Below are positions 17,284 to 25,913 of a stretch of 64,000 nucleotides of DNA, one piece after another (within the stretch, counting starts at the first letter, position 1; each line of letters begins with the position of its first letter). The stretch is from the NCBI GenBank assembly GCA_022711465.1, contig JAKLEZ010000002.1, forward strand, positions 248,001 through 312,000. Reading direction: 5' to 3'. Position numbers and translations under genes: made by a program. This DNA comes from Planctomycetota bacterium. Lineage in GTDB: Bacteria > Planctomycetota > Phycisphaerae > UBA1845 > PWPN01. The notes under the pieces were generated by a model, which saw only the letters and a program-made list of their open reading frames with translations, made no database searches and had not been told where the DNA came from.

Positions 17284-17844
17284 ATGCGGGTCAATTACCT
17301 CGTTCAAGGCGTTGTCTGGTTGACGTTGTACCTCGTCTTGGCACTGGCCCCTCTGCTGATCGTCCTCGTCGGCGCTGCACAACCGAAGCGTGAGTTCATT
17401 CGAGAAGCCTCAGTTGCCCTTGGCTTTGTCGGGCTTGCCATGATGGGTCTGCAGTTCATCCTGACGGCCCGTTTCAAGTGGCTCAAAGCGCCGTACGGCA
17501 GCGATATCGTCTACAGCTTTCATCGTCAGATTTCGCTCATCGCCTTCGGGTTCATTCTCGCCCATCCCCTGCTGTTGACCCTGGTTGACCTTCCGGCGGT
17601 CCTCATCCGGTTCGACTTCATCAACCACCCTTTCTATCCGCGTTTCGGCTTCTACGCGGCCCTCGCAGTGACGATTCTGGTCGCAGCCTCACTCTTTCGT
17701 CGGTCCCTGAGGATCGGCTACGACGGTTGGCGCCGGCTGCACGGCGTGCTTGCCTCGGTGGCCATTCTGTGCGGCGTCCTGCACGTCTTCGAGATCAACC
17801 ACTACCTGCAGACTCCCTGCAAGCGCTTCTTTTGGCTGGGCTAG
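17284..17844 (+). CDS. Ferric-reductase-like transmembrane part (ends at an in-frame TAG)
   Basis: A 186-aa membrane protein with about six hydrophobic segments and the ferric-reductase/NADPH-oxidase-like haem domain pattern. Histidines suited to haem ligation are in YSFHRQISLIAFGFILAHPLL (membrane helix near 80-100), WRRLHGVLASVAIL and LCGVLHVFEINHYL. The frame stops at TAG (17842-17844) right after RFFWLG, in the middle of what should be the last helix leading to the flavin domain. The next gene continues in exactly the same frame. It is most likely the first half of one gene broken by a nonsense codon, a readthrough site or a sequencing error. Confidence 0.8.
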   Translation: MRVNYLVQGVVWLTLYLVLALAPLLIVLVGAAQPKREFIREASVALGFVGLAMMGLQFILTARFKWLKAPYGSDIVYSFHRQISLIAFGFILAHPLLLTLVDLPAVLIRFDFINHPFYPRFGFYAALAVTILVAASLFRRSLRIGYDGWRRLHGVLASVAILCGVLHVFEINHYLQTPCKRFFWLG

Positions 17845-17850
17845 ACCCTG

Positions 17851-18612
17851 ATGTGGCTCTCACTCACCTTCTGGGTTCGGCTGATCAAGCCATGGCTGGA
17901 GCTTCGCAGGCCGTATGTCGTTGAGGGGCTGCGACCGGAACGCGGTGACGCCCACACCCTGACGGTCGCTCCGCTCGGCCACCCGGGAATCCGGTTTCAG
18001 CCGGGGCAATTTGCCTGGGTTACGGTGGGGGACTCGCCGTTTTCGGACCGGGAGCACCCGTTCTCCTTTTCGGGGAGCGCCGAGCATGCTCCCGGGCGGC
18101 TGGAGTTCACCATCAAGGCGCTGGGTGATTTCACCCGGCGGATCCGCGAGGTGCAGCCGGGGCAGCGGGTGTATGTTGACGGTCCCTTCGGGGCGCTGAG
18201 TGCCGACCGCCACGTTCATGCCTACGGATTCGTGTTCATTGCGGGCGGTATCGGCATCACCCCGATGATGAGCCACTTGCGAACGCTGGCCGATCGAGGT
18301 GATCGTCGGCCACTGGTGCTGGTCTACGGCGGGCAGGACTACGATGGCTTGACGTTCCGTGAGGAGATTGATCTGCTGGCGGCGAGGCTGAGACTCAAGG
18401 TGGTTTACGTGCTTGCCAATCCGCCGGTCGGCTGGACGGGCGAGACGGGTCTCCTGAGCCAGGAGCTTCTGGGCCGCCACATGCCGCGCGACGGCCAATA
18501 CGAATACCTGATTTGCGGGCCGCCGATGATGATGGATGCCGTCGAGCGATCTCTGCGTCGGCTTGGCATTCCGATCGGGGACTACCATTCGGAGCGGTTT
18601 GACCTGGCGTAG
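17851..18612 (+). CDS. Flavin/NAD(P)H reductase part of the ferric-reductase-like protein
   Basis: A 253-aa FNR-like module. It opens with the rest of a membrane helix (MWLSLTFWVRLIKPW). The FAD-binding barrel follows (FQPGQFAWVTVG, DREHPFSFSG), then the NAD(P) domain (FIAGGIGITPMMSHL, VYGGQDYDGLTF) and the C-terminal LICGPPMMMDAVERSLRRLGI. It is in the same frame as the transmembrane half, two codons after its TAG. No ribosome-binding site precedes the ATG at 17851. Together the halves match single-chain predicted ferric reductases, which pass electrons from NAD(P)H through FAD and haem across the membrane. It is a separate gene only if translation restarts. Confidence 0.85.
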   Translation: MWLSLTFWVRLIKPWLELRRPYVVEGLRPERGDAHTLTVAPLGHPGIRFQPGQFAWVTVGDSPFSDREHPFSFSGSAEHAPGRLEFTIKALGDFTRRIREVQPGQRVYVDGPFGALSADRHVHAYGFVFIAGGIGITPMMSHLRTLADRGDRRPLVLVYGGQDYDGLTFREEIDLLAARLRLKVVYVLANPPVGWTGETGLLSQELLGRHMPRDGQYEYLICGPPMMMDAVERSLRRLGIPIGDYHSERFDLA

Positions 18613-18636
18613 TCGGAGGATGATGGAGGGTTCAGC

Positions 18637-18729
18637 GTGCGTCGGAGGTTTTCTCTGCTGGCGGCGGCCCTGATGGGCGTCATACTCCTGGCGGCGTCCG
18701 TGGTTTTTGCGGTATTGCGCAGTCAGTGA
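18637..18729 (+). CDS. 30-residue single-pass membrane peptide
   Basis: A GTG-start mini-gene 24 bp after the reductase stop, with GGAGG 7 nt upstream. The product starts with three arginines (VRRRF) followed by a continuous hydrophobic helix (LLAAALMGVILLAASVVFAVL) and ends RSQ. The layout is that of a small N-in membrane peptide. It is probably cotranscribed with the reductase and could be a small subunit or regulator. Its short length makes chance occurrence possible. Confidence 0.4.
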   Translation: MRRRFSLLAAALMGVILLAASVVFAVLRSQ

Positions 18730-19061
18730 GACCATCGCGTTGACCAGCCAATCCGAGCGGGCGGCGGCTCCCTCACCTGTCGCGACGCGGGAGGCGGGCG
18801 GAGAGAAGCGATCCGACCAGACACCGTCCTTCGAACGTGCGGTGTTTGTCGTCGCTGGCCGTGATGAGGTGGTCGGAAGCCGCGTTCCGCGCAGATATCC
18901 GGGCTGGGCAATATCCTCAGCCGGAGAGACTCACGGCGGTAGCGCGGAGGGGAATGGATGGGTCGCCGGATGCGAAGCGGCCGGCACGAGACCCCAGAAG
19001 GCGAGTCCGACCTATCCGGCGGCGGGCCGCGGTGGCGCGGAGGTGGGTGAGCAGGCCGTGT
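18730..19061. other. Intergenic stretch, no supported gene
   Basis: About 332 bp between the 30-residue peptide and the end of glyS (convergent genes). Frames on both strands are open but low-complexity and without ribosome-binding sites. No clear terminator was found. Confidence 0.4.
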
Positions 19062-20696
19062 TCACCTGGTGTGGCCTTCGAGCTTCTCGGTCAGGAAGTC
19101 GACGACCCGGCTCTTGTCGATGCGGTTCTGGTTTCCGGTATCGCGGTCGCGGACGGTCACGGTGCCGTCTTCCTTGGTCTGGCCGTCGATGGTGAAGCAG
19201 TAGGGTGTTCCGGCCTCGTCCATGCGGGCGTAGCGTTTGCCGATGGACTGTTTGGCGTCGTATTGGGCTGGCCAGCGTTTGCGGACCTCGCGGTAGACCG
19301 GCTCGGCGATTTCGGGCAGGCCGTCCTTGGCGACCAGGGGGAACACGGCCGCCTTGATCGGGGCCAGGCGGGGGTGGAATTTCATCAGTTCCGGACTGGG
19401 TCTCGATTCGTCCACCGTGTATGCCTCGCAGATGAACGCCAGCATGCCACGGTCGGCCCCGGCGGACGGCTCGATCACGTGGGGGATGAACCGCTCTTTG
19501 CGTTCGTCGTCGAAGTAGCTCAGATCCTTGCCGCTGCCTTTCCACTTGGGTTTGCCGTCCGGTCCGGTGTCGACGACGAGCTTGCCGTCCTGATTGACCA
19601 GCTTGCCTTCCATGTGGCTGCGGAGGTCGAAATCGCCGCGATGGGCTACGCCCTCCAGCTCGCCGAAGTCTCCGGCGGCGAGGAACGGGAAGGCGTATTC
19701 GATATCGCTGGTGCCGCAGCTGTAATGGCTCAGTTCGTCCTTATCGTGTTCGCGGAGGCGGAGTTTGCTGCTGGCCAGGCCGAGGCTGGTGTACCAGTTG
19801 AAGCGTGTGTCCCGCCAGTACTCGTACCACTTGCCGGACTCGCTCGGATGGCAGAAGAACTCGATTTCCATCTGCTCGAATTCGCGCGAGCGGAAGGTGA
19901 AGTTGCGGGGCGTGATCTCGTTGCGGAAGCTCTTGCCGATCTGGGCGATGCCGAAGGGGACCTTGATGCGGGTGGTATCGCAGACGTTCTTGAAATTAGC
20001 GAAGATGCCCTGGGCGGTTTCGGGTCGGAGGAAGGCCTTGGAGTCGTCGTTGATCAGGGCCCCGACGTAGGTCATGAACATGAGGTTGAATTCGCGGGCC
20101 TCGGTCAGCGTCTGGGCGCACTCCGGGCAGCGGCGAGGGATGTCCGGGCTGATCTGTGAGAGGGGCTGGATTGTCGCGGTGTACTCGCCCCTGGCGGTCT
20201 TGACCCGGGCCGCGCAGCCGGTGACCACGACCTCGGCCTTCTTGAACTCGGCGGTGTTGGTTTGTTTGGCCCAGGCGGCGATGGATTGGGGCAGGGCTTC
20301 GGCCGCGCCGGCGACACCGTCCGCCTCGACGCCGAGCACGGCGCCCGGCCCGGTTCCGCCGGCCAGGGTGGCGATGAAGACCTTGTCGGCCCGGAACCGT
20401 CGCTTGCAGTCGGTGCAGTCCACCATCATGTCGCTGAACAGGTCATGGTGTCCGCTGACCTTCCACACCTGGGGGTGCATGATGATCGCGCAGTCGAGTC
20501 CGACCATGTCGTCGCGGGAGTGGACCATGTCGTGCCACCAGGCGTCCTTGATGTTGCGTTTGAGTTCGACGCCGAGGGGGCCGTAGTCCCAGAAGCCGTT
20601 GATGCCGCCGTAGATTTCGCTGCTTTGGAAGATGAAGCCGCGTCGCTTGCAGAGGGCGACGATTCGATCCATCACGTTGCCGGTGGGTGCTGCCAT
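19062..20696 (-). CDS. glyS: Glycyl-tRNA synthetase (single-chain alpha2 type)
   Basis: A 544-aa class II synthetase charging tRNA-Gly. The ATG at 20696 (AAAGGAT, about 9 nt) is chosen; a frame extending to 20891 runs into the upstream repeat. Features in order are: RGFIFQSSEIYGGINGFWDYGPLG at the N-terminus, a zinc-type cysteine cluster (CTDCKRRF and later RRCPECA), then motif 2 IGKSFRNEITPRNFTFRSREFEQMEIEFF, and motif 3 in SAGADRGMLAFI. The C-terminal anticodon domain holds LAPIKAAVFPLV. This is the eukaryotic/archaeal-like alpha2 form rather than the alpha2beta2 GlyQS. An intergenic repeat lies just upstream. Confidence 0.95.
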   Translation of the reverse strand: MAAPTGNVMDRIVALCKRRGFIFQSSEIYGGINGFWDYGPLGVELKRNIKDAWWHDMVHSRDDMVGLDCAIIMHPQVWKVSGHHDLFSDMMVDCTDCKRRFRADKVFIATLAGGTGPGAVLGVEADGVAGAAEALPQSIAAWAKQTNTAEFKKAEVVVTGCAARVKTARGEYTATIQPLSQISPDIPRRCPECAQTLTEAREFNLMFMTYVGALINDDSKAFLRPETAQGIFANFKNVCDTTRIKVPFGIAQIGKSFRNEITPRNFTFRSREFEQMEIEFFCHPSESGKWYEYWRDTRFNWYTSLGLASSKLRLREHDKDELSHYSCGTSDIEYAFPFLAAGDFGELEGVAHRGDFDLRSHMEGKLVNQDGKLVVDTGPDGKPKWKGSGKDLSYFDDERKERFIPHVIEPSAGADRGMLAFICEAYTVDESRPSPELMKFHPRLAPIKAAVFPLVAKDGLPEIAEPVYREVRKRWPAQYDAKQSIGKRYARMDEAGTPYCFTIDGQTKEDGTVTVRDRDTGNQNRIDKSRVVDFLTEKLEGHTR

Positions 20697-20744
20697 GGTA
20701 AGCCATCCTTTGGAAAACGTCTTGACTTCCGGCCTATGCGTCCG

Positions 20745-20798
20745 GTGTGGGACCGGCATCTTGCCGGTCAGGTGACAGGCTGGAAGCCTGTTCCACAC
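20745..20798. repeat. Double-hairpin intergenic repeat, copy 2
   Basis: Outer ends GTGTGG...CCACAC pair. Inside are two perfect hairpins, GACCGGC-ATCTT-GCCGGTC and ACAGGC-TGGAA-GCCTGT. The order is the reverse complement of copy 1 at 912-963. It lies between glyS and the LOG-family gene. Confidence 0.75.
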
Positions 20799-20817
20799 TT
20801 CCGAGTGAGATAGGCGC

Positions 20818-21414
20818 TCACGACCCCACGGAGGAGCTCGCCCCAAGCCGGCCGATACCGGGAGGGACGGTCCTGGTAGCGATATCGACAATCTGCCGCG
20901 GCGTATCCACCAGGTAGACGTGCTGGCCGTGTCTGGGCCGCTGGGCGATGATTCGTTCGATCATCGGCCGCCAGAAATCGCCGACCACGAAGATCGGCCG
21001 GGGCGGGATCAGCTGCTTGCAGACGTACTCCCAGACCAGGCTGAGCTCGGTCATGGTGCCGGTGCCGCCCTCGAGGATCACGTAGCCGTCGGACATGATC
21101 ATCATGTCCTTGATGCGGAGCATGACGTCGGTGTGGTGGATCTCGCGGTCGATCCAGGGGTTGGCGGCCAGGGTTCGGCCCCGGGCGGTATCGAAGGCCG
21201 AGCAGGTGACGCCGATGGTCTTTCCGCCGGCGTCCTTGGCTCCCTTGGCGCTGGCCTCCATGGTTCCGTCGTATCCCCCGTTGGCGATGGTGTAACCGGC
21301 CGTGGCCAGGGCATGGCCGATGTCATAGGCCAACTGGTACAAGAGGGAGCCCGGTTTGGGCGAGTAGCTGCCGAAGACGCAGATCACTGGGCGGCCGTTG
21401 GGTATTCCGCTCAC
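20818..21414 (-). CDS. LOG-family protein (lysine-decarboxylase-like fold)
   Basis: A 198-aa protein of the TIGR00725/LOG-like family. Relatives activate cytokinin ribotides (phosphoribohydrolase) or bind nucleotides. GTG at 21414 follows GGAGG at 8-nt spacing. Rossmann-like motifs include VICVFGSYSPKPGS, ANGGYDGTMEASAKGA and the family signature VILEGGTGTMTELSLVWEY, a variant of PGGxGTxxE. The sequence is normal in length and cytoplasmic. It sits between glyS and a divergent mltA; no functional link is evident. The molecular substrate cannot be told from sequence. Confidence 0.82.
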   Translation of the reverse strand: MSGIPNGRPVICVFGSYSPKPGSLLYQLAYDIGHALATAGYTIANGGYDGTMEASAKGAKDAGGKTIGVTCSAFDTARGRTLAANPWIDREIHHTDVMLRIKDMMIMSDGYVILEGGTGTMTELSLVWEYVCKQLIPPRPIFVVGDFWRPMIERIIAQRPRHGQHVYLVDTPRQIVDIATRTVPPGIGRLGASSSVGS

Positions 21415-21722
21415 GCTGGGGACCTCCGAATCCGGTGAACTGTACCCGATTTCGGGGGAGGACAAAAGGGCCGGCCTGGCCTCATGGTGGCGTGGTCCAA
21501 CGACCGATAACTCCAGCATTGGCGCGGGCTACGCGAGACAAGCGGCCCTGGCGACGCTACAATGCCGCCTGATCCGGACGGATCGGTCCGCGGCGCGGCC
21601 GGTCGGCGGGCGGGCATTCCACACTCCACGAGTCGAGGCTTCCGGCGACGAGCCAACCGGCACATACGAGTGTGGGTGCAGTGAGTGGTTTTGGGCGGCT
21701 CATTGGTCAGGGAGGACACAAC
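21415..21722. other. Intergenic stretch between divergent genes
   Basis: About 308 bp separating the LOG gene (minus) and mltA (plus). It should carry both promoters. I see no convincing hexamer pairs, no ORF and no repeat. Confidence 0.35.
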
Positions 21723-23012
21723 GTGTCTTGGTCACGTCTTGGCTGGTACATGGTTCTGAGCGGTCTGGCGCTATCATCGACGGGATGTCCACCGAGGCAG
21801 ACCCAGCCAATTCTGGAGGACAAGAAGGACTACGGTGCCTCCCTGCCACCTGGTGAGCTGGCCCTGGTCAAGATCGGTCCGGAGCAGTATCCCGACTTTG
21901 GGGCCGGCTACGAGCACCGGAAGGGGCTTGAAGAAGCGGCCGTGCACAGCCTGGAGTTCCTGAGCCGGCCGTCGTCGCGGAGGTCTTTCCCGTACGGCGA
22001 TATCACTCATGAGCGGGCGGTGGCGAGCGTGGAGGCGTTCCTTCAGACGTTGCGTGCGGCGGGTTCGGGCGAGGAGCTGGATTCGCGGATCCGGCAGCGG
22101 TTTGAGGTGTACATGTCGCGCGGGTGCGACGAGAAGGGAACGGTGTTGTTCACCGGCTACTACCGGCCGATCTTTGATGCGAGACTGAGGTCGGAGGGCG
22201 AGTTCCGGTACCCGCTTTACCGGCAGCCTCCGGACCTGGAGCACAACGAGGTGACGCAGCGTTACCAGCGTAAAGGCGGCGGCCCGTACCTGAGTCGAAT
22301 CGAGATTGAGAAGGGTGGCCTGGCGGGCCAGGGGCTCGAGTTGTGCTATCTGAAGGACCGATTCGAGACCTACATTGTGACGGTGCAGGGTTCTGGCCGG
22401 CTGCGTATGGCGGACGGGGCGCTGCTGGATATCGGTTACCACGGCGACAACGGGTACGACTACACCTCGATTGGGCAGGACCTGGTCAAGCGCGGGCTGA
22501 TCACGCCGGAGCAGTTGTCGCTTCAGGGGCTGATTCAGTTTTTCAGGCAGCATCCCGACAAGCTGGACGAGGCCATGTCGCTCAACAAGCGGTACGTCTT
22601 CTTCACCCCGCGACCGGGTGGGCCGTTTGGCAGCCTGAACGTGCCGGTGACGCCCTTCCGTTCGATCGCGACCGACAAGCAGGTGTTTCCGCGGGCGTGC
22701 CCGGCCTTTCTGGTGACGCAGTTGCCGGCCCGTACGCAGAGTGGGGTGATCTGCAACCACAGTTACAGCGGCTTTGCCATGGATCAGGACACGGGCGGAG
22801 CGATTCGGGCGGCCGGGCGATGTGATGTTTTCCTGGGCACCGGCCCGGAGATCGGTGAGCTGGCGGGGCGGACCCTGGCGGAGGGTAAGCTCTACTACAT
22901 CTTCGTCAAGCAGGATGGTGGCCTGGGGGAGTCGTCCGCAGGCGCGTCAGCCACGGCTGGCCGGCCGTCTGGAAGCGAGGCAGAGCTTCCGCCGAGCTCG
23001 GATACGCACTGA
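21723..23012 (+). CDS. mltA: Membrane-bound lytic murein transglycosylase A
   Basis: A 429-aa lipoprotein. GTG at 21723 follows GGGAGG at 7-nt spacing, and the signal ends LALSSTGC. MltA cleaves glycan strands of peptidoglycan to 1,6-anhydromuramyl products. The MltA barrel is recognisable from FTGYYRPIFDARL, YIVTVQGSGRLRMADG and the IGYHGDNGYDYTSIG segment. The C-terminal 3D domain (named for its three Asp) reads SYSGFAMDQDTGGAIRAAGRCDVFLG with the catalytic Asp. The tail after residue 405 is low-complexity. It lies about 115 bp upstream of a MacB-type permease. Confidence 0.93.
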   Translation: MSWSRLGWYMVLSGLALSSTGCPPRQTQPILEDKKDYGASLPPGELALVKIGPEQYPDFGAGYEHRKGLEEAAVHSLEFLSRPSSRRSFPYGDITHERAVASVEAFLQTLRAAGSGEELDSRIRQRFEVYMSRGCDEKGTVLFTGYYRPIFDARLRSEGEFRYPLYRQPPDLEHNEVTQRYQRKGGGPYLSRIEIEKGGLAGQGLELCYLKDRFETYIVTVQGSGRLRMADGALLDIGYHGDNGYDYTSIGQDLVKRGLITPEQLSLQGLIQFFRQHPDKLDEAMSLNKRYVFFTPRPGGPFGSLNVPVTPFRSIATDKQVFPRACPAFLVTQLPARTQSGVICNHSYSGFAMDQDTGGAIRAAGRCDVFLGTGPEIGELAGRTLAEGKLYYIFVKQDGGLGESSAGASATAGRPSGSEAELPPSSDTH

Positions 23013-23126
23013 CGAGGGTGGTCGCGGGCCACCGCGCAGCCGCTTTGGGGGATGGACGCGTGGACTTCGCCTTTTGGCTTCCGGCCTTTGCCGAGAGAAC
23101 GCGGTCCCGGTTACAATCATCCGGCT

Positions 23127-24419
23127 ATGTTCACCGGAATCAGCGCGGAGACCATTCGGCTCGGCATCAAGAACATTCTGCTGCACAAGCTGCGTTCGTT
23201 CCTCACGACGCTGGGCATCATCTGTGGGGTGGGGGCGGTCATCTGCATGCTCTCGATCAGCGAGGGGGCCTCGGAGGCGGAGATGAACCTGATCCGCCTG
23301 CTGGGCACGCACAATGTGATCGCCAAGTCGGTCAAGCCCCAGGCCGGCGGTGATGTTTCCGAAGGGCGGTCCCGCCTTCTGGAATACGGCTTGACGGAAG
23401 AGGACCTCGGGTTGATGTACGCGACGATCCCGCACATCCAGCGGATCGTCCCGCTCCGGGAGGTGGCCTTCGAGGTGTGCCGCGGCCCTACTCGTTACCC
23501 GGTGACGGTCGTGGGTGCCGATCCGGCCTTCTTTGAGACGGTTCGGATCGGAATCAGCCAGGGTCGGACCATTGAGCCGTTGGACAGCAAGCAGCTGGCC
23601 AAAGTCTGCGTCATCGGTGCCGAGGTCCGCAGCCGGTTGTTCGCCTACGAGGATCCCATCGGCCGGTCCATCATCGTCAACAGCTTCACGGCGGGCACCA
23701 TCCCCTACGAGGTCATTGGAGTACTGGATCGCGTGGAGACGGCGGGCCTGCCGGCCAGGGGCATCGGGGAGCGTAATCTGAACAGCGAGGTCTTCATCCC
23801 GCTGGCGACGGCCGATTCTCGCTATGGGGACATCAAGGTGCAGCGGAGCAGCGGCACGAGCGAGTATGCCAAGTGCGCCTACAGTGATTTCTACATTGAG
23901 GTCGATGCCCTGGAGCACGTGCGAGAAGTGTCCGAGATGGTTCACCGGGCGATCAGTTTTCGGCACACGAAGCAGGATTACACGATCAACGTGCCGCTGG
24001 AGCGGCTCCGCATCGCCGAGGCGGAGAAGCGTCGACGGCAGATCACCCTGGGTACCATTGCGGGCATTTCGCTGCTGGTTGGCGGCATCGGCATCATGAA
24101 CATCATGCTGGCCACTGTCACGGAGCGGACCCGGGAGATCGGCATCCGCCGGGCGCTGGGAGCCAAGCGGCGGCACATTGTCCTGCAGTTCCTGATTGAA
24201 GCCATTGTGCTGACCACGGTCGGCGGCATTCTGGGCATCGTGAGCGGGGCGACCGGTGCTCATGTGATCACATCCTGGGTCCACTGGCCGACGGTTATCC
24301 ATCAGTGGGTGATCCTGGTCAGTTTCGGCCTGGCGGTGGCGGTGGGTCTTTTCTTCGGCATCTACCCGGCGGCGGCGGCGGCGCGACTGGATCCGATCGA
24401 GGCTCTGCGCCACGAGTAA
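23127..24419 (+). CDS. MacB/FtsX-type ABC transporter permease
   Basis: A 430-aa permease with the MacB topology. A first membrane helix follows NILLHKLRSFLTTLGIICGVGAVICMLSI. A large periplasmic MacB_PCD domain comes next (about residues 50-290). Three C-terminal FtsX helices complete it (IAGISLLVGGIGIMNIMLATVTERTREIGIRRALGAKRRHI and beyond). The chosen ATG is at 23127. Such permeases form efflux or lipoprotein-export systems with a MacB/LolD-like ATPase and an HlyD-like adaptor. Neither partner gene is nearby, and its ATPase must be supplied from elsewhere. Confidence 0.9.
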   Translation: MFTGISAETIRLGIKNILLHKLRSFLTTLGIICGVGAVICMLSISEGASEAEMNLIRLLGTHNVIAKSVKPQAGGDVSEGRSRLLEYGLTEEDLGLMYATIPHIQRIVPLREVAFEVCRGPTRYPVTVVGADPAFFETVRIGISQGRTIEPLDSKQLAKVCVIGAEVRSRLFAYEDPIGRSIIVNSFTAGTIPYEVIGVLDRVETAGLPARGIGERNLNSEVFIPLATADSRYGDIKVQRSSGTSEYAKCAYSDFYIEVDALEHVREVSEMVHRAISFRHTKQDYTINVPLERLRIAEAEKRRRQITLGTIAGISLLVGGIGIMNIMLATVTERTREIGIRRALGAKRRHIVLQFLIEAIVLTTVGGILGIVSGATGAHVITSWVHWPTVIHQWVILVSFGLAVAVGLFFGIYPAAAAARLDPIEALRHE

Positions 24420-24671
24420 GCGGGACGCTACTAGAGCCCGGGTATAGAATCCTCCACTATGGCGAGACAGGGCGGCTGGGCTTGGCTCGGCGGCGATTCC
24501 AAGTCAAGGGTGGCTTGGGGCCGGGGTTGCCTGGTGGCGTCCGGGGCATAGGGCGAAAACCCCATGTTGTACAATTCACAAATCATCAGTCGCTTTAACA
24601 TTCAAGATCACAAGACGTTACGGGACCGTTGTTATGCTCGTTGACTCGGAGTTGGGTCCGCGAAAATCCGC

Positions 24672-24700
24672 TTGGCGGACACCTGAAGATGACGTATACT
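24672..24700 (+). promoter_or_regulatory. Putative sigma-70 promoter of the sigma factor gene
   Basis: TTGGCG (24672-24677), exactly 17 bp, then TATACT (24695-24700). It is the best -35/-10 pair in the region and faces the sigma gene. Confidence 0.5.
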
Positions 24701-24840
24701 GTATTTGACATCGGACTCCCCTCTGGTGTCTCTCCCCAAACGGGACGTCTTTGCTGTGGCTCTCATGGAGACGTCTCAAGACTCCTCACAACTGAAGATG
24801 GCATTCTGCCTCTTGACTTTTTGTGGTTCGGGGGCAAGTG

Positions 24841-24863
24841 CGATTCGCACGGCAGGCGAATCG
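24841..24863 (+). promoter_or_regulatory. Hairpin in the sigma factor leader
   Basis: A perfect 8-bp inverted repeat CGATTCGC / GCGAATCG with a 7-nt ACGGCAG loop, about 70 nt before the start codon. There is no T-run, so it is not a simple terminator. It could affect translation or mRNA stability, or be an operator. Confidence 0.45.
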
Positions 24864-24932
24864 TATCGTACATACAGTGGTGGCCCTTCATCGGTCCTGC
24901 GGGCAACCGATTGGAGGGCCGGGGAGTGGATC

Positions 24933-25913
24933 ATGGGAACCGCACATGTCCGGAAGACTGAGGGTGAGCAGGATTGCGCGTTGGCGATCCCTGAAGTGGC
25001 TCGACCGACGATGAGCCAACTGGATCGCTTGAGCGAGCAGGAACGGTCTCTCCTCTTGCGGCTGCTAGCTGAGCCGGCTGAGTTCGTGAACCATGACTTG
25101 TTCGCCAAGAGCATTGCGGAGGAGCTGCTGTTCGGGGGCAAGGCGGTTCTTGCCCCGGAGACCACGTACTTTGTCGAGCGGAATGAGCCGGAATTGAGCA
25201 TGGAGCCTGGGGAGACGACCTTGAGCACGAACCAGGAGATGCTCCTGTTCCAGCGGTTCAATTACAGCCGCATGCGGATCACCCGTATTCTCAAGCAGTA
25301 CAGTGGCAAGCGGATGCCCATGAACGCGGTGCGGGAGTTGCTGGGCTGGGCCCATCGGGTGATGGAGGCCCGTGGTCTGATCGTGCAGGCGAACATGCCT
25401 CTGGTGCTGGCCATGGCGAAGCGGACCCGGCTCAACGCTCTGGACTTCAACGAGTTGATTAGCGAGGGCAACTTTGCTCTGCTGCGGAGCGTGGACAAGT
25501 TTGATTGCGGGCGCGGGTTCAAGTTCAGCACCTACGCATGCCGGGCGATTCTCAAGAGCTTCTCGCGGGTGGCGATGAAGGCCAGCCGGTACCGGGGTCA
25601 CTTTCCCACCGAGTTTGACCCGACCATGGAGAAGAGCGACTTCGCGGACACCAAGCGGGGTGATGTCGAGACCGAGTGTGTGGATGAGATTCGCGACATC
25701 CTGGCCCGCAATCGGGCATCGCTCAATGACATCGAGCAGACCGTGCTTCGCGAGCGGTTCGCCTTGGATGCCGAGACTCAGCCGGCCAAGGGCAAGACGC
25801 TCGAGGAGGTCGGGGCGATGATCGGGGTGACCAAGGAGCGCGTTCGGCAGATCCAGAACAAGGCTCTGGCGAAGATCCGCTCGATCCTGGACGACAATTA
25901 CCTGGCGGCATAG
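24933..25913 (+). CDS. RNA polymerase sigma-70 family factor
   Basis: A 326-aa sigma factor. ATG at 24933 is chosen because GGGGAG lies 7 nt upstream; the longer frame would read through the leader. After a ~140-residue N-terminal part without clear motifs (no region 1.1 recognised), regions 1.2-2 read NMPLVLAMAKRTRL, FNELISEGNFALLRSVDKFD, GFKFSTYACRAILKSFSR. Region 4 ends the protein with the helix-turn-helix GKTLEEVGAMIGVTKERVRQIQNKALAKI. The region between is shorter than in RpoD, so it is an alternative group 2/3-like sigma rather than the housekeeping factor. It binds core RNA polymerase; its regulon is unknown. Confidence 0.85.
   Translation: MGTAHVRKTEGEQDCALAIPEVARPTMSQLDRLSEQERSLLLRLLAEPAEFVNHDLFAKSIAEELLFGGKAVLAPETTYFVERNEPELSMEPGETTLSTNQEMLLFQRFNYSRMRITRILKQYSGKRMPMNAVRELLGWAHRVMEARGLIVQANMPLVLAMAKRTRLNALDFNELISEGNFALLRSVDKFDCGRGFKFSTYACRAILKSFSRVAMKASRYRGHFPTEFDPTMEKSDFADTKRGDVETECVDEIRDILARNRASLNDIEQTVLRERFALDAETQPAKGKTLEEVGAMIGVTKERVRQIQNKALAKIRSILDDNYLAA

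Larger units (their letters stand above)
24420..24932. other. Long leader region before the sigma factor gene
   Basis: About 513 bp with no supported ORF. The middle part (24555-24720) is visibly A/T-richer than its surroundings. It holds a good promoter candidate (24672-24700) and a strong hairpin (24841-24863), listed separately. The leader of the sigma gene would be about 225 nt. Confidence 0.5.

Noticed and set aside
22947..24413. 488-aa minus-strand frame
   Set aside because: Antisense to the MacB-type permease, which has full family motifs.
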